Assembly: GCA_020633125.1 (NCBI GenBank)
Contig: JACKEH010000007.1
Coordinates: 62,001 to 126,000 of the forward strand
Length of the DNA: 64,000 bases
Direction of reading: 5' to 3'
Origin: Sandaracinus sp.
GTDB taxonomy: Bacteria; Myxococcota_A; Polyangia; Polyangiales; Houyiibacteriaceae
The position numbers were made by a program, and so were the translations under genes. The notes beneath the pieces are model-generated. The model made no database searches. It saw nothing but the letters and a program-made list of their open reading frames with translations, and was not told the DNA's origin. Positions 18,370 to 26,517 of the stretch are shown piece by piece (within the stretch, counting starts at the first letter, position 1; every line of letters starts with the position of its first letter).

Positions 18370-19271
18370 GTGAGCGAGACCTGGAAGCACACCCTGGAGC
18401 GCAAACGCCTGCGGAGCCGTGACGGCACCGATCTGAGCTACAAGACGCTCGGCCACGGACCTCGAACGCTGCTCTTGTGCAACGGCCTCGGCGGCCGGCT
18501 CTACGCGTGGGGCCCGCTGCTCGACCGCTTCGCGGACCGCTTCCGGCTCATCACCTGGGACTACCGCGGCCTCTTCGACAGCGGCACCCCTCCCACCCGG
18601 CGCAAGCTCTCGATCGCGACCACTCGGACGACGCCCTCGCGATCCTGGACGCCGAAGGCGTCGAGCGGGCGGGCTTGGTCGGATGGAGCATGGGCGTGCA
18701 GGTCGGCCTCGACATCGCGGCGACCCACCCCGAGCGCGTCGAAGACCTCGTGCTGATCAACGGCACGTACGGACACGCGCTCTCCACGGGCTTCCAACCG
18801 CTCTTCAGCCTCCCCTGGCTCCCGAAGAAGGTGCATTGGGGCATCGAGCAGGTTCATGGGCGTGATCGCATCCGCCGCGCGCTCGCGTCGGGTGCGCGGG
18901 TCGGGGCGCCCTTCTACCAGATGCTCTTCGTGCTCACGGCGGGCGCGCGCGCGTTCGAGCTTCGTCCCTTGCTCGATCGCTACATGGAAGACGTCCTCGG
19001 GCCGAGCTTCGACAACTACCTGCGGCTCTTCCAGGAACTGGACGCGCACAGCGTCTACCACGTGCTCCCCGAGATCGCGGCGCCGGCGCTCGTGATCAGC
19101 GGCGCGCTCGACCTGCTCACGCCGCAGCGCCAGAGCTTCGAGATCGCGCGGCGCATGCCGAACGCCAAACACGTTCCGCTCGCGCGTGCGAGCCACTTCG
19201 CGCTCTTGGAGCGACCGGACGCGGTGCTGCCGGCGATGGAGCGCTTCTACACCGCCAACGCCCAGGCCTGA
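18370..19271 (+). pseudogene. Alpha/beta hydrolase, single frameshift
   Basis: Two overlapping frames make one hydrolase. The first (GTG 18370, with GAGG 5 nt before) gives 'SETWKHTLERKRL...LLLCNGLGGRLYAWGPLLDRF...WDYRGLFDSGTPPTRRKLSI'; it is lost near 18613-18620 and the second frame resumes 'DHSDDALAILDAEGVERAGLVGWSMG' to 19271. Together they hold the oxyanion loop (CNGLGG), nucleophile elbow GWSMG, acid in GALDLLTP and catalytic His in ASHFALLERPD, about 300 residues, as in alpha/beta-fold hydrolases of the epoxide-hydrolase/haloperoxidase type. One missing base in a G pair restores the frame. Substrate unknown. Since nothing else is decayed, sequencing error is likelier than true loss. 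Confidence 0.85.
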
Positions 19272-19297
19272 CGTCGTCCCCCGGTGCCCGTGCCCGT

Positions 19298-19396
19298 GCC
19301 CGTCTCGTTCGGAGGTGAGATCGGGGCACCGTGCTTCGCGCACCGAGTCCTCGATGCCCGTCTCATCCTGCGGTGAGATCGGGGCACCGTGCTTCG
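19298..19396. repeat. 41-bp direct repeat pair with GTGCCC microsatellite
   Basis: Bases 19298-19338 recur at 19356-19396 with 5 mismatches; both end in GAGATCGGGGCACCGTGCTTCG. Immediately before copy A lie three GTGCCC hexamers (19283-19300), the complement of the GGGCAC array at 22853. Confidence 0.8.
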
Positions 19397-19421
19397 TACG
19401 AACGAGCCAGGTCGAGGGGCC

Positions 19422-20024
19422 TCAACGCGCACGGAGCCAGCCGACCAGCCGCTCGATCGCGTTCTCGTCCAACCCGAGCGCGCGCGCGGGCGGCATCGCT
19501 CCCCTTCCCTCCCGCAGCACCGCCGGTAGCTCGTCGCCGAGCCGTTCGCCCACCCCCTCGAGCGAAGGTGCGCCTCCGCCGTCGTGGCAGGTCGCGCATC
19601 GCGCGGCGAAGAGCGCGTCGACCGAACCTTCGGGCTCGGCGCTCGCGGCGTCGTCCTCGAACCGCGCGAACGGATTCACACACGCGTTCACGTAAACGTT
19701 CGCGTAGCGCCGGTACACGAGCGCTCCGGCCTGCGTCGCGCTGCGCGAGAAGAAGTCGGTCGAGAGCAAGAGACGCCCCGCCAAGAGCTCGAGCGCCGGC
19801 GCCTCGCCCAGGAGGGAAGGATCGTGGCGCTCGACGTCCGCGAAGAACGCCGCGAGCACCGCGTCGTCCACCTCGACCGGTGCGAGCTGCTCGCGAAGCG
19901 CGCGCGCCAGCCGCCAACGCGCGAGGCGGTCGCGACCGAGCCAAGAACCGACGCCGAGCGCCAACGCGACGCCGAGCCCGCCGGCCCGCAGCGCGTTGCG
20001 CATCCACGCGCGACGGCCGCTCAA
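19422..20024 (-). CDS. c-type cytochrome subunit partnered with GMC enzyme
   Basis: 200 residues if it begins at the TTG (20024) overlapping the GMC stop by 4 nt (TTGA); an ATG at 20003 gives 193. The N-terminus has paired arginines and one hydrophobic segment (RNALRAGGLGVALALGVGSWLG), so it is membrane anchored or Tat/Sec exported. A single haem-binding CATCH motif sits at about residue 141, and a Met (GAMPP) about 25 residues later could be the axial ligand. The middle resembles the small gamma subunit found with GMC dehydrogenases. It should pass electrons from the neighbouring flavoprotein to the respiratory chain; substrate unknown. Confidence 0.75.
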   Translation of the reverse strand: MSGRRAWMRNALRAGGLGVALALGVGSWLGRDRLARWRLARALREQLAPVEVDDAVLAAFFADVERHDPSLLGEAPALELLAGRLLLSTDFFSRSATQAGALVYRRYANVYVNACVNPFARFEDDAASAEPEGSVDALFAARCATCHDGGGAPSLEGVGERLGDELPAVLREGRGAMPPARALGLDENAIERLVGWLRAR

Positions 20025-21445
20025 GCGAACGCCTCCTGCGCCGCGCGAAGCGAGAGCGCCGCCAGCGTGAGCGTGGGGTTGGCGGGCGTCGCGCAGGGGA
20101 ACGCGCCCGCGCCGAGCACGAAGAGGTTCCGCACGCGGTGATGCACGAGGTCGCGGTCGATCACGCTCGTCTCGGGGTCGTTCCCCATCGGCGTGCTCCC
20201 CACCGCGTGGGCTTCGGTCGGGAGCGGCTCGCCGATTCGGACCCGCTCCACCGGCAACGCGTCGAAGACCGGCTGCAGGTCGTCTTCGAGCCGCGCGATC
20301 GCGCGCTCGGTCCACGCGCTGCGTCCCCCGTGGCGCACGCGAGGTCGCGACGGGTCGTCGGGGTTCACGTCGACGCGGCCTTCCCCACGCACGTCTTCGA
20401 TCACCGCCTTCAGCTTCACGCGATGCCGGTACCGCCCTGGCTCCATGCGGAGCATCGGCACGTTCCACACCTCGATCAGCGCACCGGCCCGGTCGCGACG
20501 GCGCTCGCCGAGGTAGAGCGCGTAGAGATGCCCGGTGATCGAGGTGCTGCCGCCGAACGCGTCCATGTCGTGAAGGTCGACGATCACGTCGATGCCGACC
20601 TGCTCGTGAAGACCGCGACCGAGCTCCGGATGGTCGAGCCCCGAGCGCGCGAGAATCCACGGGTTGAAGATCGCGTTGGCGCCGATCGCGACCAGCTCGC
20701 CACGCACGAGCTCCTCGCGCCCCTCGCGGCGAACGTGCACGCCGCGCACGACGTCGCCCTGGACGTCGAGACCTTCGCAACGCGCGTCGGTCCAGAGCGT
20801 CACGCGCGAATCCTCGAAGAGGTGCGCGAGCTCGTTCTGCACCGTGAACTTGGAATCGATCGGGCAGAGCTCGCAGACCCCGCTCGCGCAACACCGAGGT
20901 CGCTTCGGCGTCGCGACGCTCGGTCGCGCGCAGGGTTGCGGCGTGAGGAGCCCCGGGAACGCGCGCGCGAGCGCTTCGTCGGGCGCCGAGAGTCGATGCG
21001 GCGGCAGCGGAAAAGGCGCGCTTCGTGGACAGATCGGGTGGTCGTCGGCGCCCGCGACTCCGAGCATCCGCTCCGCGCGCACGTAGTGGGGCTCGAGCTC
21101 GGCGTACGAGAGCGGCCAATCGACCGCTTGGCCGTAGCGCGTGTGCAGCTCGAAGTCTTCGGGCGCGAGGCGCGGCGTGCAGGCCCACCAGCAGTTCGAG
21201 TTCCCCCCGAGCTCGACGTGCGTGATCCACGGCTTGTCGGGCGTGGCGTTCTCGTAGAGCCCGTGGTCGTCGCGCCACCCGAGCACGTCCTTGCGCTGCG
21301 CGAGCCGCCACGCGTGCGGCCTTCGAGGACCGGCTTCGATCACGAGCGCGCGTGCGTGGGCTGGAGCCCGCTCGAGCCAGCCGGCGAGGAAGAAGCTCGA
21401 CGCGAAGCTGGAGCCGACGAAGACGGCGTCGAAGGACTCGGGCAC
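20021..21445 (-). CDS. GMC-family flavoprotein oxidoreductase
   Basis: 474 residues from a GTG at 21445 (VPESFDAVFVGSSFASS). GMC enzymes oxidise alcohols or sugars with FAD. The FAD-binding turn is unusual: VGSSFASSF replaces the normal GxGxxG. Further marks: ELGGNSNCWWACTPR near residue 100, a Cys cluster 'CCASGVCELCP' near 200 that could hold an Fe-S cluster or zinc, and the C-terminal GMC block 'HAVGSTPMGNDPETSVIDRD...NPTLTLAALSLR' with the catalytic-region His. Translationally coupled to the downstream cytochrome, which supports a membrane-linked dehydrogenase. Substrate cannot be read from sequence. Confidence 0.85.
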   Translation of the reverse strand: MPESFDAVFVGSSFASSFFLAGWLERAPAHARALVIEAGPRRPHAWRLAQRKDVLGWRDDHGLYENATPDKPWITHVELGGNSNCWWACTPRLAPEDFELHTRYGQAVDWPLSYAELEPHYVRAERMLGVAGADDHPICPRSAPFPLPPHRLSAPDEALARAFPGLLTPQPCARPSVATPKRPRCCASGVCELCPIDSKFTVQNELAHLFEDSRVTLWTDARCEGLDVQGDVVRGVHVRREGREELVRGELVAIGANAIFNPWILARSGLDHPELGRGLHEQVGIDVIVDLHDMDAFGGSTSITGHLYALYLGERRRDRAGALIEVWNVPMLRMEPGRYRHRVKLKAVIEDVRGEGRVDVNPDDPSRPRVRHGGRSAWTERAIARLEDDLQPVFDALPVERVRIGEPLPTEAHAVGSTPMGNDPETSVIDRDLVHHRVRNLFVLGAGAFPCATPANPTLTLAALSLRAAQEAFA

Positions 21446-21587
21446 GCGCGGAGGATGAAGCGCGCCACGAGGCCGGAGCAAGCAACGCGTGCAGCGCCGC
21501 GGCTTTGCGAAGCCGACCCGACGCGCGGTCGCAGGCGAGGCGCGCATCGCCGTGACTCGGCCGAGCCGTGACGTCGGGATAGGCGCG

Positions 21588-21723
21588 GAGCACGCCGCCG
21601 TTGCACGGATGCGTGCTCTTCCTTTTTTTCTCGACGGGCGCGCCGCCTCCCGCGACCGGCAGCCGGATCGGTGGCCCCACCGCCGACGGCCCTGCACTCG
21701 CACGGATGGAGTCCGTGCAAGAG
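21588..21723 (-). repeat. Dispersed 3' structured element, copy 2
   Basis: Same order as copy 1: 31-nt hairpin with GTTGC loop (21588-21618, arms GAGCACGC/GCGTGCTC), CGACCGGC/GGATCG hairpin near 21652-21670, and CACT-GCACGGA/TCCGTGC-AGAG hairpin (21695-21723) ending 10 nt from the stop of the YihY gene. The GAGC stem differs in sequence from copy 1 but keeps pairing. Confidence 0.72.
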
Positions 21724-21732
21724 GGGCCTCGG

Positions 21733-22665
21733 TCACAGCGTGATGTCGGGCGGGTTCGGCGGGACCTCGAAGTCCTCGAGAACCAACGACGGTCGCTCCC
21801 CGGCGGCGACGACCGTCGCGTAGGGGAGCGGATGGACGCCACTCCCTCGCTCGTGCGCCCACGCGGCGGTCAGCTCCGCCCCGAACAAGAAGATCTGCGT
21901 CGAGTAATAGACCCAGAGCAGCAAGACCACGAGCGAGCCCGCGGCGCCGTACATCGACGTGGGAGAGATTCGCGCGAGGTAGTGGCCGATCAGCACCGAG
22001 CCGAGCGTGTTGAGCACCGCGGTCGCGAACGCGCCGACGACCGCGTCTCGCCAGGCGATGCGCGCGTCGGGTAGCCAACGGAAGATGAGCGCGATCAGAA
22101 TCGTGAAGAGCGCGACCGAGGTCGCGAGATCGAGCCCACGCCAGAGCAGCGACACACGCCCGAAGTGCACGTTGGCGACGTTGATGCCCGCCTTCACGAG
22201 CGCCATCACGATGAACGCCGCGCCGAAGACGAAGAGCATGCCGAACGCCACGAGGCGGCGCCGAAGCACCTGTTGGCGCAACCCGAAGAAGCCGGGCGGC
22301 ACCGTCGAGCGGATTCCCCACGCATGGTTGATCGCGCCGCGGAGCATCCAGAAGAGGCGCGTCGAGGCGATGATCAGGAAGCCGCCCGAAAGGAACGTGG
22401 CGAAGCGGCCTTGGTCGCCGAAGGTCGTTCCGCGCTCGATCGCCTCCATCAGAAAGTGCGCGGCATCCGGATCGAGATAGGTCTCCACCTGTTTGGTCAG
22501 CGCGTCGCGGGCGGCGTCGGCGCCGAGAAGCCAGCCGACGCCGACCACCGCGAGAACTCCGAGGGGCGCGAACGCGAGCAGCGCGTAGAAGGCCACCGCT
22601 CCCGAGAGCAGGGAGCCCTCGTGAATGCGGAACGACCAAAACGCGCGGCGCACGACCTTCAGCAC
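21733..22665 (-). CDS. YihY/BrkB-family membrane protein
   Basis: About 310 residues with six membrane helices. Family pattern is clear: 'HEGSLLSGAVAFYALLAFAPLGVLAVVG' near the start and the final 'YGAAGSLVVLLLWVYYSTQIFLFGAELTAAWA'. YihY/BrkB proteins are inner-membrane proteins of poorly defined role (BrkB was named for serum resistance; the E. coli protein was once miscalled ribonuclease BN). I use the GTG at 22665; a second GTG at 22653 is equally possible and upstream ATGs add only Arg-rich sequence. No clear ribosome site. Confidence 0.85.
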   Translation of the reverse strand: MLKVVRRAFWSFRIHEGSLLSGAVAFYALLAFAPLGVLAVVGVGWLLGADAARDALTKQVETYLDPDAAHFLMEAIERGTTFGDQGRFATFLSGGFLIIASTRLFWMLRGAINHAWGIRSTVPPGFFGLRQQVLRRRLVAFGMLFVFGAAFIVMALVKAGINVANVHFGRVSLLWRGLDLATSVALFTILIALIFRWLPDARIAWRDAVVGAFATAVLNTLGSVLIGHYLARISPTSMYGAAGSLVVLLLWVYYSTQIFLFGAELTAAWAHERGSGVHPLPYATVVAAGERPSLVLEDFEVPPNPPDITL

Positions 22666-22852
22666 GCGGCAGGTGGTAACCCAACGCGTCCGCCGACGCG
22701 AGACGCGGACGTGGGGATTCGCCTCTCGCCGACGCTCGCGAGTCGCGCACGGTCGATCCGTGAGAAGAAGATTCCGAGGGCGAAAGCTCGCCGACATCGG
22801 GCGAGGCACGAGCACGCCAAACTCTCGCCCTCGGGGTTTCTTCTCACGAATC

Positions 22853-22924
22853 GGGCACGGGCACGGGCACGGGCACGGGCACGGGAATGGGCACGGGCAC
22901 GGGCACGGGCACGGGCACGGGCAG
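22853..22924. repeat. GGGCAC hexanucleotide microsatellite, 12 units
   Basis: Five GGGCAC, one GGGAAT, five GGGCAC and a final GGGCAG, without a break. It lies between the start of the YihY gene and the ahcY terminator, not in any gene. The remaining part of 22666-22852 shows nothing recognisable. Confidence 0.95.
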
Positions 22925-22927
22925 AAA

Positions 22928-22965
22928 CGACGAAACCCGCATCGAACACGATGCGGGCTTCGTCG
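22928..22965 (-). terminator. Terminator of ahcY
   Basis: Stem CGACGAA-CCCGCAT paired with ATGCGGG-TTCGTCG, one mismatch, loop CGAACACG; TTTCGTCGTTTC follows on the minus strand. 40 nt past the ahcY stop. Confidence 0.85.
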
Positions 22966-23004
22966 CTCGGGGCGAACGTCACGCGGGGCGACGTCCGGCC
23001 ACGA

Positions 23005-24375
23005 TCAGTAGCGGTAGTGGTCGGGCTTGAACGGACCCTGCGCCGGAACACCGAGGTAGTCCGACTGCTTGGTCGTGAGCTTCGTGAGCTTCGCGCCGAG
23101 CTTCGCGAGGTGGAGCGCGGCGACCTTCTCGTCGAGCTCCTTCGGAAGCACGTAGACCTTGCCGGTCTCGTACTTGCCGTCGGCGCGGTGCGTCCAGAGC
23201 TCGATCTGCGCGAGGACCTGGTTCGTGAAGCTGTTGCTCATCACGAAGCTCGGGTGACCCGTCGCGCAGGCGAGGTTCACGAGACGACCACGCGCGAGCA
23301 CGGTGATCTTCTTGCCGTCGGGGAAGATGAAGTGATCGACCGGGCCCTCGGGCTTGATGTTCTCTTCCTTGATGTTGTTCGCGGGATCCATCAGCCAGGC
23401 CATGCCGATCTCGCTGTCGAAGTGGCCGATGTTGCAGAGGATCGCCTCGTCCTTCATCGCCTTCATGTGCTCGCCGGTGATGACGTCGCAGCAGCCGGTG
23501 GCGGTGACGAAGATGTCGCCCTGCGGCGCGGCCTCTTCCATCGTCACGACGGGGAAGCCCTCCATGAGCGCCTGAAGCGCGCAGATCGGGTCGACCTCGG
23601 TGACCATGACGCGCGCGCCCTGGCGGACGAGCGCCTGCGCGCAGCCCTTGCCCACGTCGCCGTAGCCCGCGACGACCGCGATCTTGCCCGCGATCATGAC
23701 GTCGGTTGCGCGCTTGATGCCGTCGACGAGCGACTCACGGCAGCCGTAGAGGTTGTCGAACTTCGACTTCGTGACCGAGTCGTTGACGTTGATGGCGGGG
23801 CACTTGAGCTGGCCCTTCTTCGCCATCTCGTAGAGACGGTGCACGCCCGTGGTCGTCTCCTCGGAGATGCCGAAGATGCGGTCCTCGCCGTCGAAGAGGT
23901 GCGGGTACTTCTCGTGCGCGATGACGGTGAGGTCACCGCCGTCGTCGAGGATCATGTTCGGCGCCTTGCCGCCCTCGAACGCGTCGAGCTGCTGGTGAAT
24001 GCACCAGTCGTACTCTTCCTCGGTCTCGCCCTTCCAAGCGAAGACCGGGATGCCCGCCTTCGCGATCGCGGCCGCGGCGTGGTCCTGCGTCGAGAAGATG
24101 TTGCAGCTCGTCCAGGTGAGCTCGGCGCCGAGCTCGCGCAGCGTCTCGATGAGCACCGCGGTCTGAATCGTCATGTGAAGGCAGCCCGCGATGCGCGCGC
24201 CCTTGAGCGGAAGCTTGCCCTTGAACTCCTCGCGGATGGCCATGAGGCCGGGCATTTCCTTCTCGGCGATCTGGATTTCCTTGCGACCCCACTCGGCGAG
24301 GTCGAGGTTCGCGACCTTGAACTTGAGGCGCGTGCCCTTGGGGGTCTTGATGGTCTCGGTGCTGGCGGTCGTCAT
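23005..24375 (-). CDS. ahcY: Adenosylhomocysteinase
   Basis: 456 residues. Splits S-adenosylhomocysteine into homocysteine and adenosine using bound NAD, relieving product inhibition of methyltransferases. NAD-binding GYGDVGKG near residue 230, substrate residues in '[13 protein letters not shown]' and '[13 protein letters not shown]'-type block (here [13 protein letters not shown]), '[10 protein letters not shown]', and the conserved C-terminus PDHYRY. Start at ATG 24375 ([12 protein letters not shown]) with a purine-rich AGAGAGAA leader; upstream residues in frame are not homologous. Follows the SahR-like regulator by 77 bp on the same strand. I looked in that gap and upstream for a SAH riboswitch and could not find its core. 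Confidence 0.97.
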   Translation of the reverse strand: MTTASTETIKTPKGTRLKFKVANLDLAEWGRKEIQIAEKEMPGLMAIREEFKGKLPLKGARIAGCLHMTIQTAVLIETLRELGAELTWTSCNIFSTQDHAAAAIAKAGIPVFAWKGETEEEYDWCIHQQLDAFEGGKAPNMILDDGGDLTVIAHEKYPHLFDGEDRIFGISEETTTGVHRLYEMAKKGQLKCPAINVNDSVTKSKFDNLYGCRESLVDGIKRATDVMIAGKIAVVAGYGDVGKGCAQALVRQGARVMVTEVDPICALQALMEGFPVVTMEEAAPQGDIFVTATGCCDVITGEHMKAMKDEAILCNIGHFDSEIGMAWLMDPANNIKEENIKPEGPVDHFIFPDGKKITVLARGRLVNLACATGHPSFVMSNSFTNQVLAQIELWTHRADGKYETGKVYVLPKELDEKVAALHLAKLGAKLTKLTTKQSDYLGVPAQGPFKPDHYRY

Positions 24376-24452
24376 GTCGTTCTCTCTCTTCGGGGCGCGC
24401 CTCGGCGCGCAGAGTGGGGGTCGTCCGACGAAGGTCGGTAGCGGGTCGTCGT

Positions 24453-25427
24453 TCAGGCCGCGCGGCGGGCGGCGAGCACTTGCCAATCGAGGTGTCCGTC
24501 GGGACCGTCGCCGCAACGTGCGGAGGGCACGCGCGAGACGACGGCGCCTTCGAGGCCCGCGCGGCGTGCATAGCCCGTGAGCTCCTTCGGTGCGAAGCCG
24601 AGCCACGCGTCGGCCTGTTGCTCACGCAGCCGCTCGTCCTCGTGCGCGACGTAGTCGACGACGACGACCGCGCCGCCGGGCGCGACGAGGTGGGCGAGCT
24701 CCGAGAGCGCGGCGCCGGGACGTGACGCGTGATGCAAGACGCGGCTCGCGAAGACCGCGTCGGCGCCGCCGCGCGACATCACACGCTCGCGAAGGTGTGC
24801 GTCGCCGAGCTCCGCCAGCGCGAGCTCGACGTTCACGTAGCCACGGCGCGCCAACCGAGCGCCAGCGCGCGCGAGCTGCGCTTCCGAGCGATCGAACGCG
24901 AGCACGTGCTCGAAGATCGGCGCGAGCACCTCGAGAAAGGCTCCGTCGCCCGTGCCGACGTCGACCGCGAGGCCACGCCGCGGGATCAGCGGCGCGAGGG
25001 CCGAGAGGTACGCGCCGAGCTCGCTCGGCCACGCTTCGGGGGCTTCGCCCGGCACGTCGAAGAACGCCCGCGCCGGCGCCTCTCGAGCCGCGACCACGTC
25101 AGCCACGCGCGGGAGGCTTCCGTCCGCCTCGCAAAGCACACGACCCGCCGCCAGCGCGTCGGCCACCACGGGGTCCGCGGTGAATCGTTCGTCGAGGTGC
25201 ACGAAGACGCGGGTGCCTTCTTTGCGCTCGGCCAGGAGCTGCGCGCCGCGCAACGCTTTGAGGTGACGGGACACGTTCGGCTGGCTCTCCGCCAGCAGCT
25301 CGGCGAGCTCTCCGATGGCGAGCTCTTCTTCCGCGGCGAGCGCGAGCAAACGCAGGCGCACCGGCTCCCCGAGGAGGCGGTAGAGCTCCCAGCGGCGCTC
25401 CGTGGTGGCCAGCGGCGTCACGTCCAC
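24453..25427 (-). CDS. ArsR-type regulator fused to methyltransferase fold (SahR-like)
   Basis: 324 residues from GTG 25427, with AGAGAGG 5 nt before. Residues about 5-85 are an ArsR winged helix ('[42 protein letters not shown]'); residues about 145-320 are a SAM-dependent methyltransferase fold with motif I VDVGTGDG and 'FDRSEAQL'. ArsR proteins with this fused fold next to ahcY are known as SahR, a sensor of S-adenosylhomocysteine that represses methionine-cycle genes in proteobacteria; the fold binds the effector instead of catalysing. Assignment rests on domain order plus the adjacent ahcY. An operator-like palindrome lies 20 bp upstream. Confidence 0.85.
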   Translation of the reverse strand: MDVTPLATTERRWELYRLLGEPVRLRLLALAAEEELAIGELAELLAESQPNVSRHLKALRGAQLLAERKEGTRVFVHLDERFTADPVVADALAAGRVLCEADGSLPRVADVVAAREAPARAFFDVPGEAPEAWPSELGAYLSALAPLIPRRGLAVDVGTGDGAFLEVLAPIFEHVLAFDRSEAQLARAGARLARRGYVNVELALAELGDAHLRERVMSRGGADAVFASRVLHHASRPGAALSELAHLVAPGGAVVVVDYVAHEDERLREQQADAWLGFAPKELTGYARRAGLEGAVVSRVPSARCGDGPDGHLDWQVLAARRAA

Positions 25428-25446
25428 GCCGACCTCTCTATTCGCG

Positions 25447-25464
25447 CTTGCGCATAAATGCAAG
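25447..25464. promoter_or_regulatory. Candidate SahR operator
   Basis: CTTGC and GCAAG arms enclose a GCAT-AA-ATGC palindrome, in a locally AT-richer stretch between the divergent SahR-like gene and the thioesterase gene. Position fits autoregulation of the regulator-ahcY operon. Confidence 0.5.
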
Positions 25465-25611
25465 CATCCACGTTTCGCGGGCCATTCGGTCGGCGCGCAG
25501 CCACGCTTCGAATCGGAGGAATCTCGTTCGATCCCGCGGGGATGAGCGCGAAACTCACGTGCGCGAGGTCGTGCGCTCTCACACGCGCGCTCGATCGGGC
25601 ATGCTCGGGCG

Positions 25612-26454
25612 ATGGATTCGGACCGGCCCGCGGACCTCGGTGCCGACACGGCGGTGCGACCCGTCGGCGAGGGTCGCTACCTCGCGACCCTGCCGCCGAG
25701 CTGGGACTTCTTCGCGCCCTCCGGCGGTGTGCTCACGACGATCGCCCTTCGCGCGATGCAGGCCGAAGCGCCGGACTTTCGACCCATGGCCTCGACCACG
25801 ACCTTCGTGCGCGCGGTGCCGTCGGGGCCGCTCGTGGTCGAGGTCACGCGCCTTCGCGAAGGCAACGTCGCGACCCAGCTTCGGGCTGCGCTCCGCCACG
25901 CGGACGCGGACGGAGTCGGGCTCGAGGTCACCGCCACCTTCGTGCGCGATCGCGAAGGCCCCGAGGTCGGCACCTCCGAGCTGCCGAACGACGCGCGGAG
26001 CTGGGACGACGCGCCGCCGCTCTTCGCGCCGAACGCGCGCCCTCGCCTCTCGTTCTTTCGCCAGGTCGAAGGCCGCATCGCGATCGGCGCGCCGGTGTTC
26101 ACCAGCGCGCGCTTCGACCCAGGCCCCGCCCGCTACGCGCGATGGTTTCGCTACCTCGTGCCGCAGCGGGTCGAAGGCCGCTTCGATCCGCTCGCGTTGC
26201 CCCCCTTGGTCGACACGATGCCCGCCGCGCTCGTGATGGCGGTGGGCTCGGAGCACCCGCCGATCTTCATGCCCAGCCTCGATCTGACGGTGCACTTCCT
26301 CGCGGAGACGACACACGACCGACTGCTCTGCGTCTCGACCTGCCGCTCGGCCTCGAAGGGCTACGCGAGCTGCGACATCGAGCTGCGTGATCCCGAAGGG
26401 GTGCTGGTGGCGTTCGGAACGCAGACGATGATCGTGCGACGCCAGCCACGCTGA
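25612..26454 (+). CDS. TesB-like acyl-CoA thioesterase
   Basis: 280 residues, cytoplasmic. Double hot-dog architecture: the first fold covers about residues 10-125 ('PPSWDFFAPSGGVLTTIALRAM...TTTFVRAVPSGPLVVEV') and the second about 150-280 ('LDLTVHFLAETTHDRLLCVSTCRSASKGYASCDIELRDPEGVLVAFGTQTMIV'). Members hydrolyse acyl-CoA esters. The C-terminal 'FGTQTMIVR' strand is typical of this TesB-like family. Start ATG 25612. Diverges from the SahR-like gene and is followed by a hairpin terminator. Substrate chain length cannot be deduced. Confidence 0.88.
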   Translation: MDSDRPADLGADTAVRPVGEGRYLATLPPSWDFFAPSGGVLTTIALRAMQAEAPDFRPMASTTTFVRAVPSGPLVVEVTRLREGNVATQLRAALRHADADGVGLEVTATFVRDREGPEVGTSELPNDARSWDDAPPLFAPNARPRLSFFRQVEGRIAIGAPVFTSARFDPGPARYARWFRYLVPQRVEGRFDPLALPPLVDTMPAALVMAVGSEHPPIFMPSLDLTVHFLAETTHDRLLCVSTCRSASKGYASCDIELRDPEGVLVAFGTQTMIVRRQPR

Positions 26455-26464
26455 GCGATTCGTC

Positions 26465-26489
26465 CCGTTGCGAACGATTCTCGCAACGG
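26465..26489 (+). terminator. Terminator-like hairpin after thioesterase gene
   Basis: Perfect 9-bp stem CCGTTGCGA/TCGCAACGG, 10 nt after the stop. No T-tract, so it may be a weak terminator or an RNA stabiliser. Confidence 0.6.
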
Positions 26490-26517
26490 TCGGGCCCCTC
26501 GAACGACCGTCGCCCTC

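Noticed and set aside
24376..24452. SAH riboswitch upstream of ahcY
   Set aside because: The conserved riboswitch core was not found in this gap or before the SahR-like gene; protein control is likelier.
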